The notes: generated by a model not told the origin, from the letters alone. A DNA stretch of 5,126 bases from Wenzhouxiangella sp. (GCA_007135355.1 SLJA01000001.1:1-5126); one strand, 5' to 3'; positions 1 to 5,126 are shown, counted from the stretch's first letter. Program-made: numbers and translations.

Positions 1-164
1 ACCTGGGCCAGCAAGTCGGACAAAACAAACTCTGATGGACGATTGATCGTGATGCCCAGCGCACCCTCATCGTTGTGCTGGCACAACAAGGTAACGCCAC
101 GGCTGAAATTGGGATCTTCCAGGCCGGGCATGGCGATCAGAAATTGGCGCTCCAGGTAGCTCAT
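1..164 (-). CDS. yqgE: YqgE/AlgH family protein, N-terminal part (truncated by window edge)
   Basis: This is the first 54 codons of a YqgE/AlgH (DUF179) protein; the rest lies beyond the left edge. Visible family hallmarks are LIAMPGLEDPNFSRGV at residues 9-24, followed by the QHNDEGALG stretch (29-37) and ITINRPS (38-44), which is the conserved core of the family. Full-length members are usually near 190 residues, so roughly a quarter is present. The ATG at 164-162 is the only reasonable start, because an in-frame TAA lies 12 nt upstream (176-174) and no other start codon intervenes. There is no Shine-Dalgarno sequence before it. The molecular function of YqgE is not established. In Pseudomonas the orthologue is called algH and was linked to alginate regulation, and the gene commonly sits beside yqgF/ruvX. 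It lies downstream of tonB on the same strand, as in Pseudomonas. The identification is secure from sequence; the function is not. Confidence 0.93.
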   Translation of the reverse strand, partial: MSYLERQFLIAMPGLEDPNFSRGVTLLCQHNDEGALGITINRPSEFVLSDLLAQ

Positions 165-293
165 GGAAGCATTTTAGCAGCGCTGCCGTTCAAACCGCAG
201 ATCCTCGCAGGTTACCGGCACGGCCAACGCCGTTTCGCACCCAGGTCATGAACTGGCCGGCCAGAAGCCCCTTGCCAATATCCCGCCACTCAC
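165..293. other. Intergenic spacer between tonB and yqgE
   Basis: This 129-bp gap lies between the tonB stop and the yqgE start. It holds a perfect 12-bp palindrome, CTGGCCGGCCAG (253-264), and a short hairpin, ACGGC-CAAC-GCCGT (220-233). Neither is followed by a T-run on either strand, so I do not call a terminator. On the minus strand one frame stays open for about 34 codons, reading EWRDIGKGLLAGQF and onward to a stop near 190. It has no good start codon or ribosome binding site, so I do not call a gene. Confidence 0.6.
171..179 (-). promoter_or_regulatory. Extended -10-like element directly before yqgE
   Basis: On the minus strand the sequence TGCTAAAAT (179 to 171) differs from the extended -10 consensus TGnTATAAT at one position. 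No convincing -35 hexamer is seen at 16-18 bp spacing, which an extended -10 can tolerate. Only six bases separate it from the yqgE ATG, so initiation at the usual distance would fall at or next to the A of the start codon. This is an inference from base sequence only; chance occurrence is possible. Confidence 0.35.
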
Positions 294-1163
294 TCAGCGC
301 TGACGCAGGCCGCCAGCACTGGAAAACTGCCAGGTTCGAGTGATCGTCAAGATATCGAGCTGCTCGGTCATTTCCGCCGGCAGCGGCGCAAAAGGCGCCG
401 ACAAACGCACGATGCGGACCGCGGCTTCGTCCAGGATGTCGTGGCCGGAAGAGCGCATGACGCGAATATCGTCGACACTGCCGTCGGCCAGAATATCAAC
501 ACTCAGCACCAGGCTGCCCTCGACCCCCTGGCGCCGGGCCGTCTCCGGATAATTCATGTTGCCGATGCGCTCCACCTTGGCAATCCATGCGCTCATGTAG
601 CTGGCAAACAAATGCTCGCGCGTGGCCGCTGAAATGAATTTGCGCCGCGGTTGCTGACGGAAGTCGGTCGCGTCCCGGTGCAACTGCGGCGACCTGACCA
701 TGGCCAGGGATTGCTCGATCAAGTCCCGCGCTTCGGGCCGGTCCGGCCGCTCCAGCCGCTCCAGGTCGGCCGGCTCCGGTTCGACCGGCAAGGCTTCAGC
801 CGCCTCGGCACTGACCATCGTTTCCGGAGCCGAAGCGGGATCAGCGGGCGCGGCTTCCATTTGCGCCAGCTCGGTTTCGGCCACTGCCGGCTCCGGCGGC
901 AGCGCTTGATCCGGCTCCCCGCGATCTGGGCTGTCCCCACCCCCCAACTGCGAGACCTGGGCGAGAAAGTCGGCCTCCTCGGGCGCATCCTCCGTCGCCC
1001 AGTCCACCATGATCACATCGAGACTGGGCGCAACGGTCTGCCCGCGGTCGCTCAAAAACTCAAAATGAACCAATCCAATGACCGCGACGTGCACAGCGGC
1101 CGCGACCGCCAGCGCCAGCGCCAGCGAGTCGGTTGCAGCCGGAGCCGGCGCGAGTTCTCTCAT
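294..1163 (-). CDS. tonB: TonB-family energy transducer (TonB3-like)
   Basis: This 289-residue protein couples the inner-membrane proton motive force, through an ExbB/ExbD-type motor, to an envelope partner. A short N-terminus is followed by one membrane helix (about 13-37). The helix contains His25, placed like the essential transmembrane His20 of E. coli TonB. Next come SLDVIMVDW (47-55), a SQLGGG motif (71-76) and a long Glu/Asp/Pro/Ala-rich periplasmic spacer (about 56-172) with no lysine before residue 175. The TonB C-terminal domain (about 175-280) shows YPETARRQGVEG (205-216), the DGSV turn, RSSGHDILDEAA and PFAPLP, and ends in ITRTWQF, all characteristic of the fold. The start ATG overlaps the gshB stop as ATGA, so translation is probably coupled to gshB; a separate Shine-Dalgarno is weak. 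The order gshB-tonB-yqgE beside the pil chemosensory genes matches tonB3 of P. aeruginosa, which is required for normal twitching and pilus assembly. The family call is firm; the TonB3-type role is inferred from context. Confidence 0.92.
   Translation of the reverse strand: MRELAPAPAATDSLALALAVAAAVHVAVIGLVHFEFLSDRGQTVAPSLDVIMVDWATEDAPEEADFLAQVSQLGGGDSPDRGEPDQALPPEPAVAETELAQMEAAPADPASAPETMVSAEAAEALPVEPEPADLERLERPDRPEARDLIEQSLAMVRSPQLHRDATDFRQQPRRKFISAATREHLFASYMSAWIAKVERIGNMNYPETARRQGVEGSLVLSVDILADGSVDDIRVMRSSGHDILDEAAVRIVRLSAPFAPLPAEMTEQLDILTITRTWQFSSAGGLRQR
1108..1125. repeat. Hexanucleotide repeat (GCCAGC)x3 in the tonB membrane-helix codons
   Basis: Three perfect tandem copies of GCCAGC encode, on the minus strand, the alternating Leu-Ala stretch at the start of the TonB membrane helix (about residues 14-19). 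Loss or gain of a unit would change the helix by two residues without a frameshift. Confidence 0.7.
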
Positions 1164-2098
1164 GGATCCACGGCATCGAACAACTGTCCTGCAATGTTGA
1201 GCCCGAACTGGGCATCAAGTTCCCGTATGCAGGTGGGACTGGTGACATTGATCTCGGTCAGGCGATCACCGATCACATCCAGCCCCGCCAGCATGATGCC
1301 GTGCTCCACCAGTGTCGGCCCCACCGCTTCGGCGATTGCCCGGTCGGCCGGGCCGAGGCGGCGACCTTCACCGCGTCCCCCGCGCGCGAGGTTGCCGCGG
1401 AAATCCTCGTTACCCGGGATCCGCGCCAGAACATAATCCGCCGGCCGCCCGCCGATGACCAGCACGCGCTTGTCGCCATCTTGTATCTCTGGCAGGAAAG
1501 CCTGGGCCATGGCCGGACGACGCTCCGCTCCGGTGAGACTCTCCAGCATGCTATTAAGGTTCGGATCATCCGCGGTGGCCAGGAAAATGCCTCGACCGCC
1601 CATGCCGTCAAGCGGCTTCAGGACCGCCTTGCCCTGCTTCCGAACGAAATCTCGAATCATGGCGTGACTGGCGCTGACCAGGGTCGGCGGAATCAGGTCT
1701 GGGAACCGTCCGATGGCCAGCTTCTCGTTGAACTCGCGCAAAGCGCGCGGGCGATTAACCACCCGCGCACCGGCAGCTTCCGCCAAATCAAGAAGATAGG
1801 TTGCATGCAGATAGTCAGGATCCACGGGCGGGTCGGCGCGCATCAAGACCAGATCCTCCGGCCCGAAATAATGAGGCCGGGTACAGTCCAGTTCGTACCA
1901 ACCGGCCGGATCATCACGGACCTGCACTTCGCGCACCGTCGCACCGGCACGGCCGTCCTGGAAGAACAAGTCGGTTTCATTCAGATATAGAACCCGGTAG
2001 CCGCGACGCTGGCCCTCCAGCAACAGCGCAAAGCTCGTGTCCTTGCCGATCTTGATCTCGGCGATGTCGTCCATCACCACAACCAGGTTACGACGCAT
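1160..2098 (-). CDS. gshB: Glutathione synthetase
   Basis: This 312-residue cytoplasmic ATP-grasp ligase catalyses the second step of glutathione synthesis: gamma-glutamylcysteine plus glycine plus ATP gives glutathione, ADP and phosphate. It is almost the length of E. coli GshB (316). The N-terminal substrate domain has VVVMDDIAEI (6-15) and VLMRADPP (84-91). NEKLAI (124-129) leads into the ATP-grasp region, where VLKPLDGMGGRGIF (159-172) is the nucleotide-binding glycine-rich loop. DGDKRVLVIGG (207-217), RGNLARGGRGE (234-244), and the nearly invariant stretch from GLDVIGDRLTEIN through TSPTCIRE (272-293) carry the metal and substrate contacts. The ATG at 2098 is preceded by GGAGA seven bases upstream, a good ribosome binding site. 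The gene heads the leftward operon, is divergent from pilG, and its stop overlaps the tonB start by 4 bp. Nothing suggests it is defective. Confidence 0.98.
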   Translation of the reverse strand: MRRNLVVVMDDIAEIKIGKDTSFALLLEGQRRGYRVLYLNETDLFFQDGRAGATVREVQVRDDPAGWYELDCTRPHYFGPEDLVLMRADPPVDPDYLHATYLLDLAEAAGARVVNRPRALREFNEKLAIGRFPDLIPPTLVSASHAMIRDFVRKQGKAVLKPLDGMGGRGIFLATADDPNLNSMLESLTGAERRPAMAQAFLPEIQDGDKRVLVIGGRPADYVLARIPGNEDFRGNLARGGRGEGRRLGPADRAIAEAVGPTLVEHGIMLAGLDVIGDRLTEINVTSPTCIRELDAQFGLNIAGQLFDAVDP

Positions 2099-2162
2099 AG
2101 ACCATTCTCCGAAAGAAGCTCACACAAGAGCAGGCAAAGAGTGGAAAACATCTCGAAAAACG

Positions 2163-2206
2163 TGCCAAACCAGTTGCTTCGGGAATAGAATTCCCACGAG
2201 TTGGCA
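2163..2206. repeat. Two nested inverted repeats, candidate operator
   Basis: An outer inverted repeat, TGCCAA (2163-2168) and TTGGCA (2201-2206), encloses an inner one, GGGAAT-aga-ATTCCC (2181-2195). Both pairs are perfect. Their centres differ by about 3.5 bases, so they are not one simple cruciform. The short, tightly spaced inner repeat has the form of a dimeric repressor or activator site. No known regulator is recognised from it. Confidence 0.45.
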
Positions 2207-2230
2207 AAACCGTTCAAGATCGTCTACCCT
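2201..2230 (+). promoter_or_regulatory. Weak candidate sigma-70 promoter for pilG
   Basis: TTGGCA (2201-2206) resembles a -35 hexamer and is followed after 18 bases by TACCCT (2225-2230), which matches the -10 consensus at only three of six positions. If real, the -35 would overlap one arm of the nested inverted repeat and the -10 would overlap the left arm of the leader hairpin. TACAAC (2230-2235) is a better -10 but lacks a spaced -35. Support is weak. Confidence 0.2.
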
Positions 2231-2253
2231 ACAACATTCCAATAGGGGTAGGC
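2222..2253 (+). repeat. Inverted repeat / possible leader hairpin before pilG
   Basis: CTACCC (2224-2229) pairs perfectly with GGGTAG (2246-2251). In RNA the stem extends with G2222-C2253 and wobble pairs U2223-G2252 and U2230-G2245, leaving a loop of 14 bases (2231-2244). It ends 23 bases before the pilG start, so it would lie in the mRNA leader if transcription begins upstream of it. Otherwise it could be a DNA operator. Confidence 0.4.
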
Positions 2254-2276
2254 AAAGCAGGACAGATAACCCGCTT

Positions 2277-2705
2277 ATGACCGAAAACCTCAGCAAAAAC
2301 CGGCAGGCCGACGGATCCAGTCTTCGGGGACTCAAGATCATGCTGATCGACGACAGCCGGACCATTCGACGTTCGGCCGAGACGATGTTGAGCAGTGAGG
2401 GCTGTGAGGTCATCACTGCCAATGACGGCTTCGAGGCGCTGGCCCTGATCCACCGGCACAAACCGGACTTGATCTTTGTCGACATTATGATGCCGCGCTT
2501 GGACGGCTACCAGACCTGTGCCATCATCAAGAACAATGCGCGCTTTCGAAAGGTGCCAGTGATCATGCTCACCAGCAAGGACGGACTGTTTGACAAGGCT
2601 CGGGGCCGCATCGTGGGGTCGGATCACTACTTGACCAAACCCTTCACTCGCAATGAATTGCTCAGGGCAGTACACGAATTGCTGCCCAGCAGCGCGGTCG
2701 CCTGA
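2277..2705 (+). CDS. pilG: Twitching motility response regulator PilG
   Basis: This 142-residue protein is a single CheY-like receiver domain with no DNA-binding output domain. Residues 20-27 (KIMLIDDS) give the acidic pair Asp25/Asp26. VDIMMPRLDGYQTC (68-81) carries the phosphoacceptor Asp69. VIMLTSKDGLFDKA (95-108) contains Thr99, and the KPF motif holds Lys121. The stretches VDIMMPRLDGYQTC, SKDGLFDKA and GRIVGSD closely match PilG of P. aeruginosa, so this is PilG and not PilH. In that system it is phosphorylated by the ChpA/PilL kinase and promotes pilus extension and cAMP-linked surface responses. The reading frame stays open upstream, but only into antisense of gshB, so I use the ATG at 2277. 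It leaves a 19-residue variable N-terminus, longer than in Pseudomonas. Its ribosome binding site is poor: the nearest GGA ends 14 bases upstream. pilI follows after 37 bp. Confidence 0.95.
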   Translation: MTENLSKNRQADGSSLRGLKIMLIDDSRTIRRSAETMLSSEGCEVITANDGFEALALIHRHKPDLIFVDIMMPRLDGYQTCAIIKNNARFRKVPVIMLTSKDGLFDKARGRIVGSDHYLTKPFTRNELLRAVHELLPSSAVA

Positions 2706-2742
2706 GTCAGATGCTCGTGGCAATGAGGATTGGCGACAAGTG

Positions 2743-3321
2743 ATGGCACAAACCCGCTCTGACACCGCACACTCCAGTCCGGCGGGCGGCCTGTTCAGGA
2801 GACTGCTGTCGTACGAGCGTCGCAGTCTCGAACATGATGCGGGCGAGAGTGGGCGACAACAAAAAATCAGCAACTGGAGCGGTGTCGCTTTCCGCCTCGG
2901 CGATTTTCGGCTGACCTGCCGCATCGACCGGGTCGATGAAGTTATCGCCTTTCCCCCTTACACGCCGCTGCCGGGCAGCAAGCACTGGCTGCTGGGCATT
3001 GCGAATGTTCGGGGCAACCTGGCGCCGGTCGTCGATCTGGGCTGGTACTTTTTCGAGACACGAACACCGATTACAGCACGCACGCGCCTCCTGCTGACGC
3101 GTTTTCAGGGCCGGTTGGCGGGACTGGTGGTGGATGAAGTATTCGGCCAGCGTCACTTTCATACCGACGACCTGGCAGCTGCAGTCGACTGGGATGACAC
3201 GCCGATGCGCGGCCTGGTCGCCCAGGCTTTTCCGTCCGGCGATAGTCATTGGGGTGTTTTAAAAATGGAGACTCTGGAACAGCTGCCGGATTTCATGAAT
3301 GGCGCTCGCGACGATGCTTGA
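2743..3321 (+). CDS. pilI: CheW-like chemosensory adaptor PilI
   Basis: This 192-residue cytoplasmic protein is a CheW-domain adaptor expected to bridge the PilJ receptor and the ChpA/PilL kinase. A variable N-terminus (1-44) is followed by the CheW domain (about 45-185). WSGVAFRLGDFRLTC (45-59) is the first strand pair. Then come the EVIAFPPYTPLPG segment (66-78), the LLGIANVRGNLAPVVDL core (83-99) with the NVRG motif typical of CheW, and GLVVDEVFGQRHF later in the domain. The pattern follows P. aeruginosa PilI (SWSGIGFRLG, GVANVRG, GLIVDEVFG). An in-frame GTG at 2740 is an alternative start. A GAGGA at 2725-2729 is 10 bases from the GTG and 13 from the ATG, so spacing slightly favours the GTG, but the product would differ by one residue. 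It lies between pilG and pilJ on the same strand, so co-transcription is likely. Confidence 0.94.
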   Translation: MAQTRSDTAHSSPAGGLFRRLLSYERRSLEHDAGESGRQQKISNWSGVAFRLGDFRLTCRIDRVDEVIAFPPYTPLPGSKHWLLGIANVRGNLAPVVDLGWYFFETRTPITARTRLLLTRFQGRLAGLVVDEVFGQRHFHTDDLAAAVDWDDTPMRGLVAQAFPSGDSHWGVLKMETLEQLPDFMNGARDDA

Positions 3322-3330
3322 ACTGATCAT

Positions 3331-3346
3331 CCGGGCCGTGGCCCGG
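3331..3346 (+). terminator. GC-rich stem-loop between pilI and pilJ (attenuator or processing site; not a clear terminator)
   Basis: CCGGGC-CGTG-GCCCGG is a perfect six-pair stem, all G-C, with a four-base loop; a U-G wobble at 3330/3347 could add one pair. It begins nine bases after the pilI stop and ends 44 bases before the pilJ start. What follows is GCACATAAATAACT, with no T-run, so efficient intrinsic termination is not expected. It may partly attenuate transcription or protect or process the pilGI message. The structure is seen; the role is inferred. Confidence 0.45.
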
Positions 3347-3390
3347 GCACATAAATAACTACCGATATCACGCAAGATCGAGGAAATGGC

Positions 3391-5126
3391 ATGAATAGCG
3401 CTGTGAAAAGAGGGACGACGCAGAAGATTTCACCGGCGCAAGCCTTGTTGTTTGTGCTGCTGGTCGGCCTGCTGGCGGCCGTCGCCTACAACTTTTTTCT
3501 GCTCAACGAGCTCAATCAACAGCAGGCTCGCTACCTGGCCCTGACCACTGAGATTCAGGTCCGCTCCCAGCAACTGGCAAAGCAAGCCGGGGAGTCGGCC
3601 CAGGGTAACTTCGATGCGCTGGAAGACCTGCAGCTGACGCGGGCGGACATCGATCGTGCGGTCAGCACGCTGCGTCGCGGCGATCCCGCCACCGTCTTGC
3701 CGCCGTCGCCCGCAGAGGTCAATGCAACGCTGGCAACCCTGGAAGAAATCTGGCGCCGCATTGATACCGATGCCCAAAGCGTGCTGGCGCGCGCCGACTT
3801 GCTGATCGAGCTTGCCGAAGCCAGCGAAGAATTCGACCGTACGATTCCGCAGCTTCAGGCCTCATCGGACCGCCTCGTGCAGGCCCTGATCGACAATGGC
3901 GCAGGAACCCAGGAGATCTACATCGCTACGCGCCAGCTGGCCCTGGCAGATCGACTGCAGCGGCGCGCGCGCGACATTATGGTGGGCGGTACAGGCGCAA
4001 TCACCGCAGCCGATGCATTCAGCCGTGACGCTACCGTGTTCGGACGCGTGATCCGGGGCTTTCTCGAAGGCGACGAAGCCTTCGGCATTCAGCGCATCGA
4101 TAGCGCTGAGGTCAGGGCGGCCCTGGACGAAACGCTGGCCCAGTTCGAACAAATCCAGGCCGAAGTTGATGCCATTTTGATTGCCGCGGCCGACCTGTTC
4201 GAAGTTCGTGAAGCGGCTAACGAAATCTCGCTGGATGTGGCCGAGCTGACCGAACAGGCGGCATTGCTGGCGTTGGAGTACGATGCGCTCGGCGAGGATC
4301 GCTTGTGGCCTTCCCTGCTGACCGGCATCGCTCTTGCCGCAGTTGCACTGGCCATGCTGTTCCTGGTGGGCCTGGCCGCCTACCGCAACCAGCGCCGCAC
4401 CGCTCGGGTCACGGCCGAAATCAATCAGCGCAACCAGGACGCCATCCTGCGCCTGCTGGATGAAATGGGATCGCTGGCCGACGGCGACCTGACCGTGCAG
4501 GCCACGGTGACCGAAGACGTAACCGGTGCCATCGCGGATTCGGTCAACTATGCCGTCGAAGCGCTGCGTGACCTGGTCGCCGGGGTCAACACCACGGCCC
4601 AGCAGGTTGCCGCGCAGGCGCAGGAGACCCGCGCCACCACCATGCAACTGGCCGAAGCCAGCGAGCACCAGGCCGGTGAGATCCGTCAGGCCACCGAAAC
4701 GATCAACAACATGGCTCGTTCGTTCGACGACATGGCGCAACGATCCAGTGAGTCGGCCGAGGTGGCCCAGAACTCGGTGGAAATCGCAAACCGAGGCGCC
4801 GACATGGTTCGCCAAACCATCACCGGCATGGATAGCATCCGTAACCAGATCCAGGAGACCTCCAAACGCATCAAGCGTCTGGGCGAGTCTTCGCAGGAAA
4901 TCGGCGACATTGTCGAGTTGATCAACGGCCTGTCGGAGCAAACCAACGTGTTGGCGTTGAATGCAGCGATTCAGGCGGCCTCGGCCGGCGGTGCCGGGCG
5001 CGGTTTTGCCGTCGTCGCCGACGAAGTGCAACGACTGGCCGAACGCGCCACCGACGCCACCCGACGCATTGAAGCATTGGTTCAGACCATTCAGTCCGAC
5101 ACCGCCGAGGCGGTCAACTCCATGGA
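3391..5126 (+). CDS. pilJ: Type IV pilus methyl-accepting chemoreceptor PilJ (C-terminus beyond window)
   Basis: 578 codons are visible with no stop; P. aeruginosa PilJ has 682 residues, so about the last hundred are missing. PilJ is the inner-membrane receptor that senses pilus or surface signals and controls the ChpA/PilL kinase through PilI. TM1 spans about 15-38 and TM2 about 306-331. Between them lies a helical periplasmic region with two PilJ-type segments: VRSQQLAKQAGESAQGN (57-73), and a second around 139-235 including IATRQLALADRLQRRARDI. A HAMP domain (about 332-395) carries DEMGSLADGDLTV. The cytoplasmic coiled-coil signalling domain follows, with the hairpin tip LSEQTNVLALNAAIQAA (514-530), then GRGFAVVADEVQRLAERATDA (536-556). 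The tip has Gln where most receptors have Glu (LNAAIEAA), as in Pseudomonas PilJ. The ATG at 3391 has a strong GAGGA six bases upstream. The gap from pilI is 69 bp. Confidence 0.96.
   Translation, partial: MNSAVKRGTTQKISPAQALLFVLLVGLLAAVAYNFFLLNELNQQQARYLALTTEIQVRSQQLAKQAGESAQGNFDALEDLQLTRADIDRAVSTLRRGDPATVLPPSPAEVNATLATLEEIWRRIDTDAQSVLARADLLIELAEASEEFDRTIPQLQASSDRLVQALIDNGAGTQEIYIATRQLALADRLQRRARDIMVGGTGAITAADAFSRDATVFGRVIRGFLEGDEAFGIQRIDSAEVRAALDETLAQFEQIQAEVDAILIAAADLFEVREAANEISLDVAELTEQAALLALEYDALGEDRLWPSLLTGIALAAVALAMLFLVGLAAYRNQRRTARVTAEINQRNQDAILRLLDEMGSLADGDLTVQATVTEDVTGAIADSVNYAVEALRDLVAGVNTTAQQVAAQAQETRATTMQLAEASEHQAGEIRQATETINNMARSFDDMAQRSSESAEVAQNSVEIANRGADMVRQTITGMDSIRNQIQETSKRIKRLGESSQEIGDIVELINGLSEQTNVLALNAAIQAASAGGAGRGFAVVADEVQRLAERATDATRRIEALVQTIQSDTAEAVNSM

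Larger units (their letters stand above)
2099..2276. promoter_or_regulatory. Divergent gshB / pilG promoter region
   Basis: This 178-bp, comparatively AT-rich gap separates the leftward gshB-tonB genes from the rightward pil genes and must hold the promoters of both. It contains two overlapping inverted repeats near its middle (2163-2206) and a hairpin-forming repeat near pilG (2222-2253), both listed separately. An 8-base direct repeat AGGCAAAG occurs at 2132-2139 and 2250-2257 and may be chance. I found no convincing sigma-54 element and no full CRP/Vfr-type palindrome. Confidence 0.75.

Noticed and set aside
190..292. About 34-codon open frame in the tonB-yqgE spacer (minus strand, EWRDIGKGLLAGQF onward)
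   Set aside because: It looks protein-like at first reading, but has no suitable start codon or ribosome binding site, overlaps the tonB end in another frame, and matches no family I recognise.
651..1436. 261-codon open frame on the plus strand across tonB and gshB
   Set aside because: It is antisense to two well-supported genes and its product is Arg/Pro/Ser-rich, typical of a frame shadow in GC-rich DNA.
1133..1990. 285-codon open frame on the plus strand, antisense to gshB
   Set aside because: gshB on the minus strand is fully conserved here. The antisense frame has no family motif or ribosome binding site.
2115..2130. CRP/Vfr-like half site TGTGAG upstream of gshB (minus strand)
   Set aside because: Only one half is present; the second half does not resemble TCACA at the required spacing.
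2201..2218. Possible sigma-54 promoter (TGGCA followed by TTCAA)
   Set aside because: The GG is present, but the position where the invariant GC should fall, ten bases later, reads CA, so the -12 element is not met.
2037..2276. Upstream extension of the pilG reading frame to an ATG at 2037
   Set aside because: The extension runs antisense into the gshB start and gives a sequence with no receiver homology. PilG proteins begin shortly before the KIMLIDD strand, as the ATG at 2277 does.
2653..2742. Upstream extension of the pilI frame into the end of pilG
   Set aside because: It overlaps the conserved end of pilG in another frame and adds nothing CheW-like. The ATG at 2743 (or GTG at 2740) has a reasonable Shine-Dalgarno.
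3862..5031. 389-codon open frame on the minus strand, antisense to pilJ
   Set aside because: The plus strand encodes an unmistakable PilJ over the same span. The antisense product is a low-complexity shadow (many Gly, Gln, Leu) with no recognisable motif, as is common opposite GC-rich coiled-coil genes.

Overview
The window holds six protein genes in two divergent groups and reads as a conserved chromosomal block of a GC-rich gammaproteobacterium. The gene order yqgE(algH)-tonB-gshB diverging from pilG-pilI-pilJ matches the type IV pilus chemosensory (Pil-Chp) locus of Pseudomonas and Xanthomonadales. The absence of pilH between pilG and pilI points more to a Xanthomonadales-like lineage, because Xylella is known to have a pilG-pilI-pilJ-pilL order. 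That taxonomic placement is an inference from gene order and has not been tested by a tree.

Leftward (minus strand): gshB (glutathione synthetase, 1160-2098) is followed by tonB (a TonB3-like energy transducer, 294-1163). They overlap by 4 bp (ATGA), so they are almost certainly co-transcribed and translationally coupled. After a 129-bp spacer comes the start of yqgE/algH (164 to the window edge, truncated). It has an extended -10-like sequence placed so close to its ATG that a leaderless transcript is possible.

Rightward (plus strand): pilG (2277-2705), pilI (2743-3321) and pilJ (3391 to beyond the window end) form the front of the Pil-Chp operon. PilJ is the pilus-linked methyl-accepting chemoreceptor, PilI is the CheW-like adaptor that joins it to the histidine kinase (ChpA/PilL, expected just downstream), and PilG is the CheY-like output regulator that promotes pilus extension and twitching. 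A GC-rich stem-loop lies between pilI and pilJ.

The 178-bp divergent region (2099-2276) carries several inverted repeats, including a leader hairpin just ahead of pilG, and must contain the promoters for both directions. No RNA genes, CRISPR arrays, insertion sequences or prophage genes are visible. I see no new biological system here. The points most worth checking are the regulatory structures, the missing pilH, and the link between TonB3 and twitching motility.
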